A DNA stretch of 64,000 nucleotides from Romboutsia ilealis (GCF_900015215.1 NZ_LN555523.1:792912-856911); one strand, 5' to 3'. Positions 41,195-50,993 are shown, numbered from the stretch's first letter. Made by a program: numbers and translations. The notes: a model not told the origin generated them from the sequence alone.

Positions 41195-42256
41195 TTAAGA
41201 CTCTAGACAAAGAGTATAAAAGTCTATACAAACATCTTTTAAATTGACTTTATCAGGATTAAAATTAATCTTTCTTAAATAATTATAAAAATCTAAATCA
41301 TAAACAAAATTACTAAAATCATATTCATACTGAGAATACCTGTAATCTAAATACTTAGAAAATCCTTCAATTAAATTTTCCTCACACCACTCATTAAAAT
41401 GATAAGCATCACGACCATATTCATTATATACAGAAACTAATTCATCATCAGATTCTAATTCATTACAAATATCTAAAAACTCAGGAGTATCAGTAAAAGA
41501 ATCAAATAAAGAATGTGAATATTTATGAAAAGGAACTCTAAGAAGGTCTTTAACTGATGTATTAGGTTCAATAGTAGATACTATATTATTATCAAACTCA
41601 AAACTTTGAGAAGATATAGGGTTTAAACTGTAGTAAAAAGTACAAACGTAATCGTTACTTAAAGTTACTCCACATACATTTTCAATAAATTTTTTTACAT
41701 CTACATCATTTGAAGATAATAATTCATTTAACTTAGAAGCCTTTTTATTTAAAGATGATTTTTCTTTATTAAAATAAGATTTGAAATAATCATTATAAAA
41801 ATAATTAAAAAAAACATCTATATCATTTTGCAAATCAGAAGATAAACTTAAATTTTTACTAGAAATTAAAGTATCCACTATATCAGATACACTAGCGTTA
41901 TCATCTAAATTAATAACAGAGTTTGTATAGCTCCAAGATGAATTAGAGTCAAATATATTTTTTAGTTTAAACTTCATATCATCATCCATAGAATTATAAG
42001 TTTTTGTAAGCCATTTATAATGTTTTTTTGCAGCCCTTGAAGTGTTATTATATAAATCTTCATAAGTAGAATTATTACTTAAGTTTTCTATGTTTGTAGT
42101 ATATATTTCATAAGCAGTTTGAATTAATGAAATTTTTAATGAGGGACCATTAACTTTAATGTCTGAATTGTAATTTATATCTTTAGTGTTTTTGCATCCT
42201 GTAAGTATGAATATTGATAATATATTTAAAATAACAATAAGTCTTTTTATATTCAC
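41195..42256 (-). CDS. lipoprotein, 353 aa, unknown function
   Basis: A lipobox at residues 17-21 (ILTGC) follows a short hydrophobic core. The rest is a hydrophilic, mostly helical extracellular domain rich in Asp/Asn/Ser, with no recognised motif. GTG start at 42256 with AAGGAGTG. Divergent from the next lipoprotein gene. Confidence 0.8.
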   Translation of the reverse strand: MNIKRLIVILNILSIFILTGCKNTKDINYNSDIKVNGPSLKISLIQTAYEIYTTNIENLSNNSTYEDLYNNTSRAAKKHYKWLTKTYNSMDDDMKFKLKNIFDSNSSWSYTNSVINLDDNASVSDIVDTLISSKNLSLSSDLQNDIDVFFNYFYNDYFKSYFNKEKSSLNKKASKLNELLSSNDVDVKKFIENVCGVTLSNDYVCTFYYSLNPISSQSFEFDNNIVSTIEPNTSVKDLLRVPFHKYSHSLFDSFTDTPEFLDICNELESDDELVSVYNEYGRDAYHFNEWCEENLIEGFSKYLDYRYSQYEYDFSNFVYDLDFYNYLRKINFNPDKVNLKDVCIDFYTLCLES

Positions 42257-42575
42257 AATATCACTCCTTACATAATAAAATTTAACCTATAAATTAAAAT
42301 ACCTTTTAAAATCATTCAACAAGAAATCCTTATAAAATATGGTGAGATTAATAAAAAAATAGCAAAAAAATAAAAATGTAAAACTTATATATTTATAGTT
42401 GAAACTTTTAGAAATCAAAAGTTGTCATAAAAAATAGAATAAAAAGAAGTTAAGGAGATAAGAATTATTAAAATATTTTATTTGAATTAATTGTCTTATT
42501 AAAGAGAATAGATGATATAATAATTTTGGAGTAGTTACTTATTTCACAAAATACAAATAAAATAAGGGGAAGATT
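42257..42575. other. divergent intergenic region between two lipoprotein genes
   Basis: No open frame or repeat is visible. It must hold both promoters. ATAGATGATATAATAATTTT near 42507 contains a good -10 box (TATAAT) for the plus-strand gene. Confidence 0.45.
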
Positions 42576-43424
42576 ATGAAAAGGACAATTTTAGGGTTAT
42601 TATCTTTAGGATGTATACTTTTAATGGGGTGTACTCAACAAAAAGTAGACAAAGTAGAATCATTAAGAGATGCATATTTTCAAATTGCAGAGAAAATAGT
42701 TAATAAAGAAGAAATAAGCAGTAAATATATCAAAAAACTACTAAATGGATATAACTATAAAAAAGATGAAGAATTTAAGATAGAAGGTCAAAATATAGAC
42801 GGAAGTGATTATATACAACAACCATATATCTTTACAAATGGAAATGAAAGTTTAAATATAACTTATTCTAATTTTAACAATGAAGAACAAATATCCCCAT
42901 TATATAGTTTAAAGGATGAAAAAGGGGAAACTAATTTATCTATTTTACTTCCTGAAATAGACGATACAAAAATGAGATATATGTATATTGCAAATCGAGA
43001 TAACTTAAAAGACCATAAGAAGCTATTAGAAAAATTAGATAATAATGAAGGAAAATGGCGTGATGTATATATAAAAGTTATAGATAATGTATGTTCTACT
43101 AATGACATGGATATAGAAGATATAAAGAATCTTTTAGGTGTAGAGTATAGTGTTAGTGAATATCCATATGATGAAAAATCAAGTCTAGGTTTGAATGTTG
43201 TACAATACATTTTTGAAGCTGATGATGAGATGTTTATGGTTCAGTATATAAAAGAGAAAGATAAGATTTTTAATGTATTTTACAATGATAAAAATACTAA
43301 CACTATAAATACTGTGGTAGATAACAAACTTATAGATGAAAAAAAGAATTTACATACTGGTATACTTACTTATGTTGAAGATTTTGATAAGCAAAGAGAG
43401 TTATTAGATTATGAAAATAATTAG
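42576..43424 (+). CDS. lipoprotein, 282 aa, unknown function
   Basis: Lipobox LLMGC at residues 15-19. The mature protein has two similar-looking stretches (KIVNKEEISSKYIKKLLNGYNY near 35-55 and VCSTNDMDIEDIKNLLGVEY near 172-192), perhaps a duplicated small domain. The C-terminus is acidic. AAGGGGAAG before the ATG. A gene for a membrane-anchored protein follows 100 bp later. Confidence 0.8.
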   Translation: MKRTILGLLSLGCILLMGCTQQKVDKVESLRDAYFQIAEKIVNKEEISSKYIKKLLNGYNYKKDEEFKIEGQNIDGSDYIQQPYIFTNGNESLNITYSNFNNEEQISPLYSLKDEKGETNLSILLPEIDDTKMRYMYIANRDNLKDHKKLLEKLDNNEGKWRDVYIKVIDNVCSTNDMDIEDIKNLLGVEYSVSEYPYDEKSSLGLNVVQYIFEADDEMFMVQYIKEKDKIFNVFYNDKNTNTINTVVDNKLIDEKKNLHTGILTYVEDFDKQRELLDYENN

Positions 43425-43524
43425 TTGTTTATAAATATATAATCAAATTTTTAATATTAATATATTGCATATTTATTTTAATAAAGATTAGATTAAAAAG
43501 TACAATGGGGGAGAACGGTATAAA

Positions 43525-44019
43525 ATGAATAAGTATAAAAAGTTAATAGTATTATTATTAATAATTGTAGTAGGAGTAATCTTATTTATATATCCTAAAT
43601 CATTTAAGCAAACGTATAAAGATGTACAAGTTTTTGAAAATGGTAAAAAAGTAAGAACAGTCGATATTAAACTAGATGGTAAAATACATAAAGCTCACTG
43701 GGTTTGGCAAAGACTTAAATTCAGTGAAGAGTTAAATGGAAGTATTACTATAGATGGTGAAAAATACTTCTTACATCCGTATGATTTATATATGTTTCCA
43801 GATGAAAATGGTAACTTTACTGATAATGGTATTTATGAGTGTTCATTGAACAAAGATAAAAATGAATCTTTAGAAGATAAAAATATTTATTTTTTTATAA
43901 CACATGATAAAAGTACACTTTATATAATAATGGAGAACAAGGAATTTATTTATCCATATAATACAGATGAGGATTATCAAAAAGTAAGAGAAAGAATGGA
44001 TAGCTGGTTACAATTTTAA
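43525..44019 (+). CDS. membrane-anchored extracellular protein, 164 aa
   Basis: An N-terminal signal-anchor (residues 5-22, LIVLLLIIVVGVILFIY) is followed by a beta-rich domain (VQVFENGKKVRTVDIKLDGKI, GSITIDGEKYFL). It ends with a Trp-rich RERMDSWLQF. Family unknown. GGGGGAGA precedes the ATG. Confidence 0.72.
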   Translation: MNKYKKLIVLLLIIVVGVILFIYPKSFKQTYKDVQVFENGKKVRTVDIKLDGKIHKAHWVWQRLKFSEELNGSITIDGEKYFLHPYDLYMFPDENGNFTDNGIYECSLNKDKNESLEDKNIYFFITHDKSTLYIIMENKEFIYPYNTDEDYQKVRERMDSWLQF

Positions 44020-44040
44020 TATAATGCGAACAAAACAGTA

Positions 44041-44080
44041 GGAGTACATCAATATAGAGATACACCTACTTTTTTGATAT
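44041..44080 (+). terminator. terminator after the 164-aa gene
   Basis: AGTAGGAGT/ACACCTACT stem (one mismatch) then six T. Confidence 0.8.
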
Positions 44081-44392
44081 CAAAATTGATTATATAGTAG
44101 TTTAACTTTAAAAAGTTAGTATATATATTGTTTATATATGGTTATATAAATAAAATTATAATAAATTAGATACTACCATTTATAAGTTAATTTACTATAA
44201 TATCAATAATATATTAGAATATATCAAAATAAAAAATACAATATTAAATAAGAAAACTTAATCTTAAAGTAAAGAATACAAATAATGACATTGGTTTATT
44301 AAAAAGCTTATCTCATAAATAAGATATAATACTATTTTAACTTACTATAAAATGAAATATTTTGATGATATTTAATTTAAATCAATTAAACT
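44081..44392. other. AT-rich stretch without genes
   Basis: No open frame with a ribosome site, repeat or hairpin worth naming is seen. Confidence 0.5.
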
Positions 44393-44593
44393 TTATAATT
44401 TTTTTATATAAATTATAGAATTTAGGGGTATATATAAAGTGTAGTTTTTATTAGAGGCTTTATCTATATGCCTTCTAAGTAATATTATTTCATAAGGGGT
44501 AGCGGCTATGATTTCTCCATATAACTTATCCTGAGTTAAATAAGTGTATATTTCTACATATTGGTTTAAAAGTGAGATAGCTAATTCATGCAT
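44393..44593 (-). CDS. small Sm-like (DUF2642-type) protein, 66 aa
   Basis: The protein starts with a helix (HELAISLLNQY), then shows strands VEIYTYLTQDKLYGEIIAA, PYEIILLRR and TLYIPLNSIIYIK. This is the pattern of Sm-like five-strand barrels such as DUF2642 proteins. The role may be nucleic-acid or protein binding but is unknown. AAGGAGCTG precedes the ATG. The gene lies just beyond the IS605-type right end. Confidence 0.6.
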   Translation of the reverse strand: MHELAISLLNQYVEIYTYLTQDKLYGEIIAATPYEIILLRRHIDKASNKNYTLYIPLNSIIYIKKL

Positions 44594-44639
44594 AATATCA
44601 GCTCCTTAGCAGATATATCTTATTATAATATGTCAATAA

Positions 44640-44945
44640 CTCACCACTTAGCTTCGCTTGAAGTGGGAGCTTGTAACTCTAGTACACGAAGTGCCAACGA
44701 TACTATGTATCTCCTTCCTCAAACCTAGATTACGATAGGCAAATTGACAATTGCCCAAACATTGGAGTTTACTCTAACGCCTCTAAGAGTGCCTTTTACG
44801 CAACGGTTATCTCTTAGTTAATATAATTATTATATCATATTTAAGAAAGGAATGGTATGGCTAGTTTAGAGGTGTAAAACCCCTTCGGATTCGGCAAATT
44901 CCTCTCCTCCCTACTACGTTGAGGAAGGAGTATCCTTTACCTAAA
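44640..44945 (-). mobile_element. non-coding remnant of an IS200/IS605-type element, right end at 44640
   Basis: Read on the minus strand, the segment ends in ACTAGAGTTACAAGCTCCCA, then a hairpin (CCACTTAGC/GCT..AAGTGG on the plus strand at 44644-44666) and GAGTTATTGAC. This is the typical subterminal hairpin of IS605 elements that carry tnpB. The adjoining 150 bp occupy the place where the tnpB 3' end and guide-like RNA would lie. No tnpA or tnpB reading frame survives. GC content is higher than around it. The left border near 44945 (GGTAAAGGATACTCC) is uncertain. It fills the 44594-45095 gap. Confidence 0.6.
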
Positions 44946-45095
44946 ACAGATGAAATTATGTATAAATTTGACATTAAAATATTAGTAATATTCCAAAAAA
45001 AGTAATTATATGATAGTATTATTGGAGAAAAAATATCCACATATAAATAAGTAAGCATAGAGAAATAATAGATAATAAAATAGAAAGGAGCGAAT

Positions 45096-46274
45096 ATGTT
45101 TTCAAATTTATTAGTAAAAACTTTTATAAAAGACAGTGAAAATATTGAAAATGAAGATGTAAGAAATAAATATGGTTATCTAGCGGGAATAGTTGGAATA
45201 ATAGCAAACTTTATATTATTTGCAGTAAAATTATCAGTAGGATTATTAACATCAAGTATAGCTATAATGGCAGATGCATTTAATAACTTATCGGATATGG
45301 CATCTTCAGTTATAACAATAGTTGGATTTAAATTAGCAAGTATACCACCTGATAAAGAACATCCTTTTGGACACGGTAGACTTGAATATATATCTGCACT
45401 TATAGTTGCATTTATGGTAATGCTTGTAGGATTTCAATTTGTAAAATCATCAATAGATAGAATACTAAATCCTGTACCTATAAAATTTGAAATAATACCA
45501 TTTATATTACTTTTCATATCAATACTTGTTAAGATATGGCTAAGTAGCTTTAATAAGTTTATGGGGGGCAAAATAAACTCATCTGCACTAAAGGCAGCAT
45601 CAGTTGATGCAATGGGGGATGTATTTACATCAAGTACTGTTTTAGTATCATTTTTAGCAGCTAAATTTACAAACCTTCCAATAGACGGATATGCAGGTAT
45701 AATAGTATCAGTAGCAATACTTTATGCAGGGTACTCATTAGTTAAAGAAACTATAAGTCCATTACTTGGAGAAGCACCAGACCCTGAATTAGTAAGAGGA
45801 ATAAATCAAGCTATACTTTCATATGAGCATATACAAGGAGTACATGATTTAATAATTCATAATTATGGAGTTGGAAAATCAATAGCATCTGTTCATGCAG
45901 AAATACCAGCAGATATAGATATAATGACAATACACGATATAATAGACACTGCTGAAAGAGAGATATCAGAAAAGTTTAAAACTCACTTAGTGATACATAT
46001 GGATCCTATATGTATTGAGACTGAGGAAGTAGCATATACAAAAAGTGAAGTAGAAAAGATAATAAAGTATAATCCAGTTATAAAATCCATGCATGATTTT
46101 AGGATTGTTGGTCATGGAGAACATCAAAGTATAATATTTGATGTTGTAGTTGATAATGACAAGATGGTTAAAATTATGACTGAAGAAGAGTTAAAAGAAG
46201 ATATAATTAATGCGATAAAGGATGTTCATCCAGAGTATAATTGTATAATAACTATAGATAGGGATTTTCATTAA
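45096..46274 (+). CDS. cation diffusion facilitator (CDF) metal transporter
   Basis: The 392-residue protein has six membrane helices. The metal site in helix II is ADAFNNLSDM (HD-type positions N/D), followed by HPFGHGRLEY, and the helix V ASVDAMGDV contributes the second half of the site. The cytoplasmic C-terminal domain is longer than usual and includes two ferredoxin-like segments (HDLIIHNYG, HLVIHMDP, then MHDFRIVGHGEHQ). It exports Zn, Mn or Fe in exchange for protons. The metal cannot be fixed. AAAGGAG precedes the ATG. Confidence 0.94.
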   Translation: MFSNLLVKTFIKDSENIENEDVRNKYGYLAGIVGIIANFILFAVKLSVGLLTSSIAIMADAFNNLSDMASSVITIVGFKLASIPPDKEHPFGHGRLEYISALIVAFMVMLVGFQFVKSSIDRILNPVPIKFEIIPFILLFISILVKIWLSSFNKFMGGKINSSALKAASVDAMGDVFTSSTVLVSFLAAKFTNLPIDGYAGIIVSVAILYAGYSLVKETISPLLGEAPDPELVRGINQAILSYEHIQGVHDLIIHNYGVGKSIASVHAEIPADIDIMTIHDIIDTAEREISEKFKTHLVIHMDPICIETEEVAYTKSEVEKIIKYNPVIKSMHDFRIVGHGEHQSIIFDVVVDNDKMVKIMTEEELKEDIINAIKDVHPEYNCIITIDRDFH

Positions 46275-46327
46275 AATTTGATAAAAGGTATGATGTAAAG
46301 CTCATACTTTTGCATGGGGAGATTATA

Positions 46328-46385
46328 AAATAACCACACCTTAGTATTTTAAATTATTAAATTATAAGGTGTGGTTATTTTTATA
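46328..46385 (+). terminator. terminator hairpin of the ATAACCACA family, copy 1
   Basis: AAATAACCACACCTTA pairs perfectly with TAAGGTGTGGTTATTT, followed by T-rich sequence. Similar hairpins stand at 47551 and 50101. Confidence 0.85.
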
Positions 46386-46468
46386 ACTTATACAAACTAT
46401 TAAAAAAATCAATTAAAAATGTATTATTCCTTTATTTTTTGAATATAACTCTTTTAGGAGGTGTTTTC

Positions 46469-47488
46469 GTGTCTAAGAAAACTTTTATGAAACTATCTTT
46501 ATGTTTTAGTTTGATATTAATATCTTTTAGCTTGAATGGTTGTTCTACTTTAAAAGATAGGTCAATATCAAAAGAGGAAATAAAGATTGAGGATGAAAAA
46601 GTTGAAACTCAAATTATGGTGGATGAAGAAGAAATTTTAAGCACTATAGAAGATCTCGCTCTTCAAGTTAGAAAATTTGGAACAGAAGGAGAGAAAATTT
46701 CGGCAGATAAACTAAAATCAAAATTAGAATCATATGGGTATGATGTGGATTTTCAAGATTTTGAGGTATTTGATATGGGTGATAATATTAGAGAGTATAT
46801 TCATTCTGAGGATGTGAATATTTTTTTTAATTTAAACCCTACAAATAGTACAAGTTCAATAGGAACTGCAAGAAATATAATTGCTAAATCTAAGGATTTT
46901 GATGTAAATAAAAAAACACTTTATTTATCAGCTCATTATGATACTACAAGTGGTACTACAGGTGTATATGATAATGCTACAGGAGTAAGTGCTGTTGTAG
47001 AAATTGCTAGAAATCTTCAAAATTATAAAAATGATGAAATTAATATAGTATATACTATTTTTAGTGCTGAAGAATATTTTAAATCAGGTTCTAGATATTA
47101 TCTTAGTCAATTAAGTAATGCAGAAAAAGATAATATAATAGGAGCTATAAATATAGATATGATAGGATATGAAGGTTTTGAATATCCAGAATTAAAAACA
47201 GTTGGACCAATAGAAATTATTTTAATGCAAGAAGATAATAACACTTTAAGTGATGCATTTAATAATCAATTTAATGAAAAATATAATATTAATAGTGAAC
47301 TAGGTGGAATGTCTGATGATTTATCATTTTCTAAGTTAGGTATACCTACAATATATTTTGCAGATGAGAATTTTATGACCGGATTTAATATTGAACAAGA
47401 AAGTACAAATATACAGTTAGAACCTGTAAAAGTAAATGCTATTTATAGTTTTTGTGAGGATATTGTTGAGTTTGTAAAAAATTTATAA
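46469..47488 (+). CDS. M28-family metallopeptidase, lipoprotein
   Basis: The 339-residue product starts with GTG at 46469 after TAGGAGGTG. An upstream in-frame TTG is not needed. Signal peptide with lipobox SLNGC near residue 25. Zinc-peptidase motifs are SAHYDTT (first His-x-Asp), YDNATGVSAVVEI (bridging Asp), SAEEYFKSGS (catalytic and metal Glu) and INIDMIGYEG. The terminal His ligand is not obvious. GGMSDDLSFSKLGIP occupies the usual place. It is an extracellular aminopeptidase-type enzyme. Confidence 0.88.
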   Translation: MSKKTFMKLSLCFSLILISFSLNGCSTLKDRSISKEEIKIEDEKVETQIMVDEEEILSTIEDLALQVRKFGTEGEKISADKLKSKLESYGYDVDFQDFEVFDMGDNIREYIHSEDVNIFFNLNPTNSTSSIGTARNIIAKSKDFDVNKKTLYLSAHYDTTSGTTGVYDNATGVSAVVEIARNLQNYKNDEINIVYTIFSAEEYFKSGSRYYLSQLSNAEKDNIIGAINIDMIGYEGFEYPELKTVGPIEIILMQEDNNTLSDAFNNQFNEKYNINSELGGMSDDLSFSKLGIPTIYFADENFMTGFNIEQESTNIQLEPVKVNAIYSFCEDIVEFVKNL

Positions 47489-47550
47489 TAAATGTTAAGA
47501 TTTTATTCTTAAGTTATGTTATCTATCTTCGTGATAAATATAGCATAAAA

Positions 47551-47605
47551 ATAACCACATCTTAGATTTTTCAATATATTGAATTCTAAGATGTGGTTAC
47601 TTCTA
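47551..47605 (+). terminator. hairpin of the ATAACCACA family, copy 2
   Basis: ATAACCACATCTTAGA/TCTAAGATGTGGTTAC stem after the peptidase gene, with homologous flank TATAACTTA also seen after copy 1. Confidence 0.75.
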
Positions 47606-47697
47606 TAACTTACTATAAATTGTTTGTAATATAAAATATCTAAATATTTTATTATATACTTATATTACTTATACATCACTGATAATAATAAGTAACA

Positions 47698-47745
47698 CCA
47701 AGTTTTATAGCTATAATTTCTAGTATGGTACTTGGTGTTTTTTAC
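47698..47745 (+). terminator. second hairpin terminator in the same gap
   Basis: AACACCAAGT/ACTTGGTGTT stem around an AT loop, followed by six T. The 47489-47803 gap holds only these two hairpins. Confidence 0.7.
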
Positions 47746-47803
47746 ATAATATCGTTAATAAGTTGTTATATCGTTATTTAAACTATTTTTTTATAAAATT
47801 AAT

Positions 47804-48832
47804 TTATTGAATATTAACTTTAAATTCCGCAATAGGTGTCTTATCTTTTTGATAATCCCCATATACTGTAACTACAATATACTCTGGAACAACTCCTATA
47901 TCACTAAGGTATGAAATTGATTCATAACTATTTTCATCATACAGTGCAGATCCATTATTTAGTATATTGCCTTTATCATCTTGTACTTGAACATATCCAA
48001 TAGTATTATTTTTATTTGATTTTAAATCTATATTTAAAGATGTTTGATTAATTTTAATGTCTTTTATTGTTACTCCATTTTTATTTTCATTAACTCTTAT
48101 TTTTTTATACATTTTTTTATTAGATTTAACATCAAAGTCCATTTTCCACTCAGTATCTAAAGTACTTTTTAGATACTCACCTAGTTTAAATGAAAATTTT
48201 ACATTAGCTGTATTTCCAAATTCTAACCCTTCAGGCATAAAATCAATTAAAATATTAGATTTCATAGTATATTCATTAATAAAATTTGCCATTGGGTATT
48301 CAAAAGAATAATTACCAATTTCATTGTCATCTATGTATAAATCCCATTCACTAAATAAAAGGTATGGAATTGGATTGTTGTTTATATAGTTAATATCACT
48401 AAGTGCATCCACATACTTAGTATCTTTAAATGGTTCCTCTGACTTTAATGTAAAGTCTATATAAATTTGATTTCCAGTAAACCATGATTTATTTACTGTA
48501 AATGTTAATCCATCATTTGAAAATGATTTATTTATATTTGTTACACTATCTTCCATACTTTCATTTTGAATAGCATCTTGTATTAGATACATCATATCAC
48601 TTAAGACTGGAATTTTTTCTGCAAATGAAGGGTACTTTATACTTATTCCTATTGCTCCAGAAAATATTGTTAATATAGATATTGATGCAATTAATAGATT
48701 TTTATTTTTTTGTTTTCTTGATTTCAACTTTGATTTCATTATATTTTTCATTTTTTCATTATCTGTTTTGGCTTCATTATATCTATCAAATTGAATTACT
48801 TCGTTATTTAGTACTTTATATTTATCTATCAT
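47804..48832 (-). CDS. anti-sigma-like DUF4179 membrane protein
   Basis: The 342-residue protein has a cytoplasmic segment of about 45 residues, one transmembrane helix (NLLIASISILTIFSGAIGIS) and an extracellular DUF4179-type domain, followed by a DUF5643-like beta domain with YIDFTLKSEEPF and GVTIKDIKINQTSLNID. I prefer the ATG at 48832, 1 bp after the sigma-factor stop and preceded by GAGGGTGG, to the GTG at 48844. This pairing is the standard ECF sigma/membrane anti-sigma layout. Confidence 0.85.
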   Translation of the reverse strand: MIDKYKVLNNEVIQFDRYNEAKTDNEKMKNIMKSKLKSRKQKNKNLLIASISILTIFSGAIGISIKYPSFAEKIPVLSDMMYLIQDAIQNESMEDSVTNINKSFSNDGLTFTVNKSWFTGNQIYIDFTLKSEEPFKDTKYVDALSDINYINNNPIPYLLFSEWDLYIDDNEIGNYSFEYPMANFINEYTMKSNILIDFMPEGLEFGNTANVKFSFKLGEYLKSTLDTEWKMDFDVKSNKKMYKKIRVNENKNGVTIKDIKINQTSLNIDLKSNKNNTIGYVQVQDDKGNILNNGSALYDENSYESISYLSDIGVVPEYIVVTVYGDYQKDKTPIAEFKVNIQ

Positions 48833-48833
48833 A

Positions 48834-49367
48834 TTATTTACCACCCTCTTTTAATAAAGACTTTCTTATCTTCGCTTTTCCCCTAGATAATTTACTATGT
48901 ACGCTAGAAATAGCCAATTTCTTATTATGTGCTATTTCTACTATACTTTCATCTTCTAGATAATATCGCCTAAATATTTCTTCATCATCTTTAGATAAGA
49001 AGTTTAATGTCTCATTTAATTCTTCTTGTATTTCTATGTGTAATAAATTTTTATCTATATATGGTGTTTCTTCATCTAATATAGACGATTCTATCTTATT
49101 TAGATATTTTCTTTTATAATCAATTGATTTATATTTAGCTATTGCACATATCCAATTTTTAAAAGAATTTTTATCTTTTTCAAATCCATCTATATTATCC
49201 CAAATGGCTAGTAAAGTATCGCTAACGCATTCTTCTTCATAGTTAATAAGTGTACCTAAATGATATCTAACTACAGAAGTAATAAGGGAATTATACTGGT
49301 CTATTAAAATTTCCATACCTTTTTCATTTCTCTTCTTTATGTATTTAATAATTAATTTATCTTGCAA
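48834..49367 (-). CDS. ECF-type RNA polymerase sigma factor
   Basis: The 177 residues contain sigma region 2 (DQYNSLITSVVRYHLG, then ECVSDTLLAIWDNID, FKNWICAIAKYKSID) and region 4 (LNFLSKDDEEIFRRYYLEDESIVEIAHNKKLAISSVHSKLSRGKAKIRKS). It would direct envelope-stress or similar regulons. TTG start after GAGGAGGAAG. The anti-sigma gene follows directly on the same strand. The promoter lies in the 49368-49590 gap. Confidence 0.93.
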   Translation of the reverse strand: MQDKLIIKYIKKRNEKGMEILIDQYNSLITSVVRYHLGTLINYEEECVSDTLLAIWDNIDGFEKDKNSFKNWICAIAKYKSIDYKRKYLNKIESSILDEETPYIDKNLLHIEIQEELNETLNFLSKDDEEIFRRYYLEDESIVEIAHNKKLAISSVHSKLSRGKAKIRKSLLKEGGK

Positions 49368-49590
49368 GTTACTTCCTCCTCACTGTAAAAGCTTTTACAC
49401 TAATTAATTCGTAAATTAATATCAAAAACTTGCACATTTAAATAAATATTTTTATATTTAATATTTTATAAATTGTTTTAAAACTGAAGTTATATTATTA
49501 TATAGTATATATATTTTTAGTTCTGTAATATAATCAAGTTCAGAATTGTTATATATTATGAATTAGGGAATAAAAAAATAGGGGTGTTTT

Positions 49591-50058
49591 ATGAGAAAGT
49601 ATATTTTAATATCATGTATTTGTGCGTGTATATTATCATTAATAGTAGGTTGTGAAAATATTGATTCTAATAAATCAGATGTAGATGAATCAACTAAAGT
49701 AGAGGCACAGAATGAGAATGCAATTGATTTTTATGAAAATCCAATTTTAGTTGATAATGAAGATTTAAAAATAAGTGCTGTAAACCTTCAATATAAGGAT
49801 AATGCTGGTATGATTGAACTAATCATAGAAAATAAATCTGATGAATTAATTTCTGTAAGTTTAGATAAACTATTTTTTAGCGATAAAGAAAGAGATGCAC
49901 ACCTTTCATGCAATATAAATTCAAACTCTAGTGCTAATGAATACATATATATAGAAAGTATTACTTCAATAAATGATTTTCATGACAAAATAGAAGGAAC
50001 TTTAAATGTTTTAATAAATGAAAATAATAACCAATATGACTTTATATTTAAAGGATAA
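49591..50058 (+). CDS. lipoprotein, 155 aa, unknown function
   Basis: Lipobox LIVGC at residues 17-21. A short acidic linker leads to a beta-sandwich-like domain of about 100 residues (LKISAVNLQYKDNAGMIELIIENKSDELISVSL), the pattern of DUF4352/FxLYD-type domains. Divergent from the sigma factor, so a member of its regulon is possible but unproven. AGGGGTG site. Confidence 0.78.
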   Translation: MRKYILISCICACILSLIVGCENIDSNKSDVDESTKVEAQNENAIDFYENPILVDNEDLKISAVNLQYKDNAGMIELIIENKSDELISVSLDKLFFSDKERDAHLSCNINSNSSANEYIYIESITSINDFHDKIEGTLNVLINENNNQYDFIFKG

Positions 50059-50100
50059 TTGACTTTATTAATATGCTGGTAATTATTTATAGTAAATTAT

Positions 50101-50163
50101 AAAGATAACCAGATTTTAGGCTTTAATATATTAGAAATACTAAGGTATGGTTATCTTTATATC
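50101..50163 (+). terminator. hairpin of the ATAACCACA family, copy 3
   Basis: AAAGATAACCAGATTTTA and TAAGGTATGGTTATCTTT pair with a few mismatches. Clearly related to the copies at 46328 and 47551. Confidence 0.65.
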
Positions 50164-50296
50164 ATATTTATAACAAAGAAAGCTAACATAGCCATTAAAT
50201 TTATGCAATAAAATTCACATTATATTAATATTATTCACTAAATATGCTATAAAAATTGAAGTTTATTTACTATATAAATTTACTGATATCATAATC

Positions 50297-50467
50297 TTAT
50301 AAAAACATCATTCCTAATAAGCCTGATACAATCACTAATATAAATGTTATAGAAAGATATTTTTTTTTCTTTTTATATTCATCCTTATTATTAGTATTCA
50401 TAAAAAACTTAGCTTTTGTTTCTAAAAACATAGCAATAGATTCTATTATATCTATGAAAAAATCCAT
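50297..50467 (-). CDS. small membrane protein, 56 aa
   Basis: I use the ATG at 50467, preceded by AAGGGGAAG, rather than the TTG at 50500. The helical charged N-terminal half (FFIDIIESIAMFLETKAKFF) is followed by a Lys run and one C-terminal transmembrane helix. Function unknown. Confidence 0.6.
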   Translation of the reverse strand: MDFFIDIIESIAMFLETKAKFFMNTNNKDEYKKKKKYLSITFILVIVSGLLGMMFL

Positions 50468-50627
50468 TTCTCGTTTCTTCCCCTTATCTAAATAATACAA
50501 TAATTATATAATATCAAAATTGTAGTTATTTCGCATTAATAATAATTGCTAACTTGATTGTATTATATAAAATATTCAATTATTTTCTAATTATAAAATA
50601 ATTTCATTAATTTAATCACGAAGTTAG

Positions 50628-50993
50628 CTAAAATAGCTTAATAAATATATTAAGTATGTATAACATCATTAATATAAATAATAAAGCAAATATTAAGGAT
50701 TTTTCCATTTTAATTATAGAATTAATAATTTGGATATTTGCAAAATCATTTCTCTTATACTTTTCATTATTATAATATTTACAGTAGTACTTTTTAAACC
50801 TTGAAATAAGAAATACTATTATAAATATATAAAATACAGTAACTAATAACATAGTAGCAAGACCTGTTAAATAAACGAAAACACGAGCTATACAAAGTAT
50901 AAGTTTATGACATAAAAACATTAAAAATACTACAAGAGACCCTAAAACTATAGAGGTTAATAGTGCAAGATTAGAATCATTATTTTTATTCAT
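50628..50993 (-). CDS. membrane protein, 121 aa, three TM segments
   Basis: Hydrophobic segments cover about residues 8-35, 38-62 and 96-118, with a basic Tyr/Lys/Asn loop between the second and third. AAAGGAG precedes the ATG. No family recognised. Confidence 0.65.
   Translation of the reverse strand: MNKNNDSNLALLTSIVLGSLVVFLMFLCHKLILCIARVFVYLTGLATMLLVTVFYIFIIVFLISRFKKYYCKYYNNEKYKRNDFANIQIINSIIKMEKSLIFALLFILMMLYILNIFIKLF

Noticed and set aside
44861..45058. 65-codon minus-strand open frame
   Set aside because: It begins in AT-rich DNA before the CDF gene and runs into the IS605-type remnant; no ribosome site and no family pattern.
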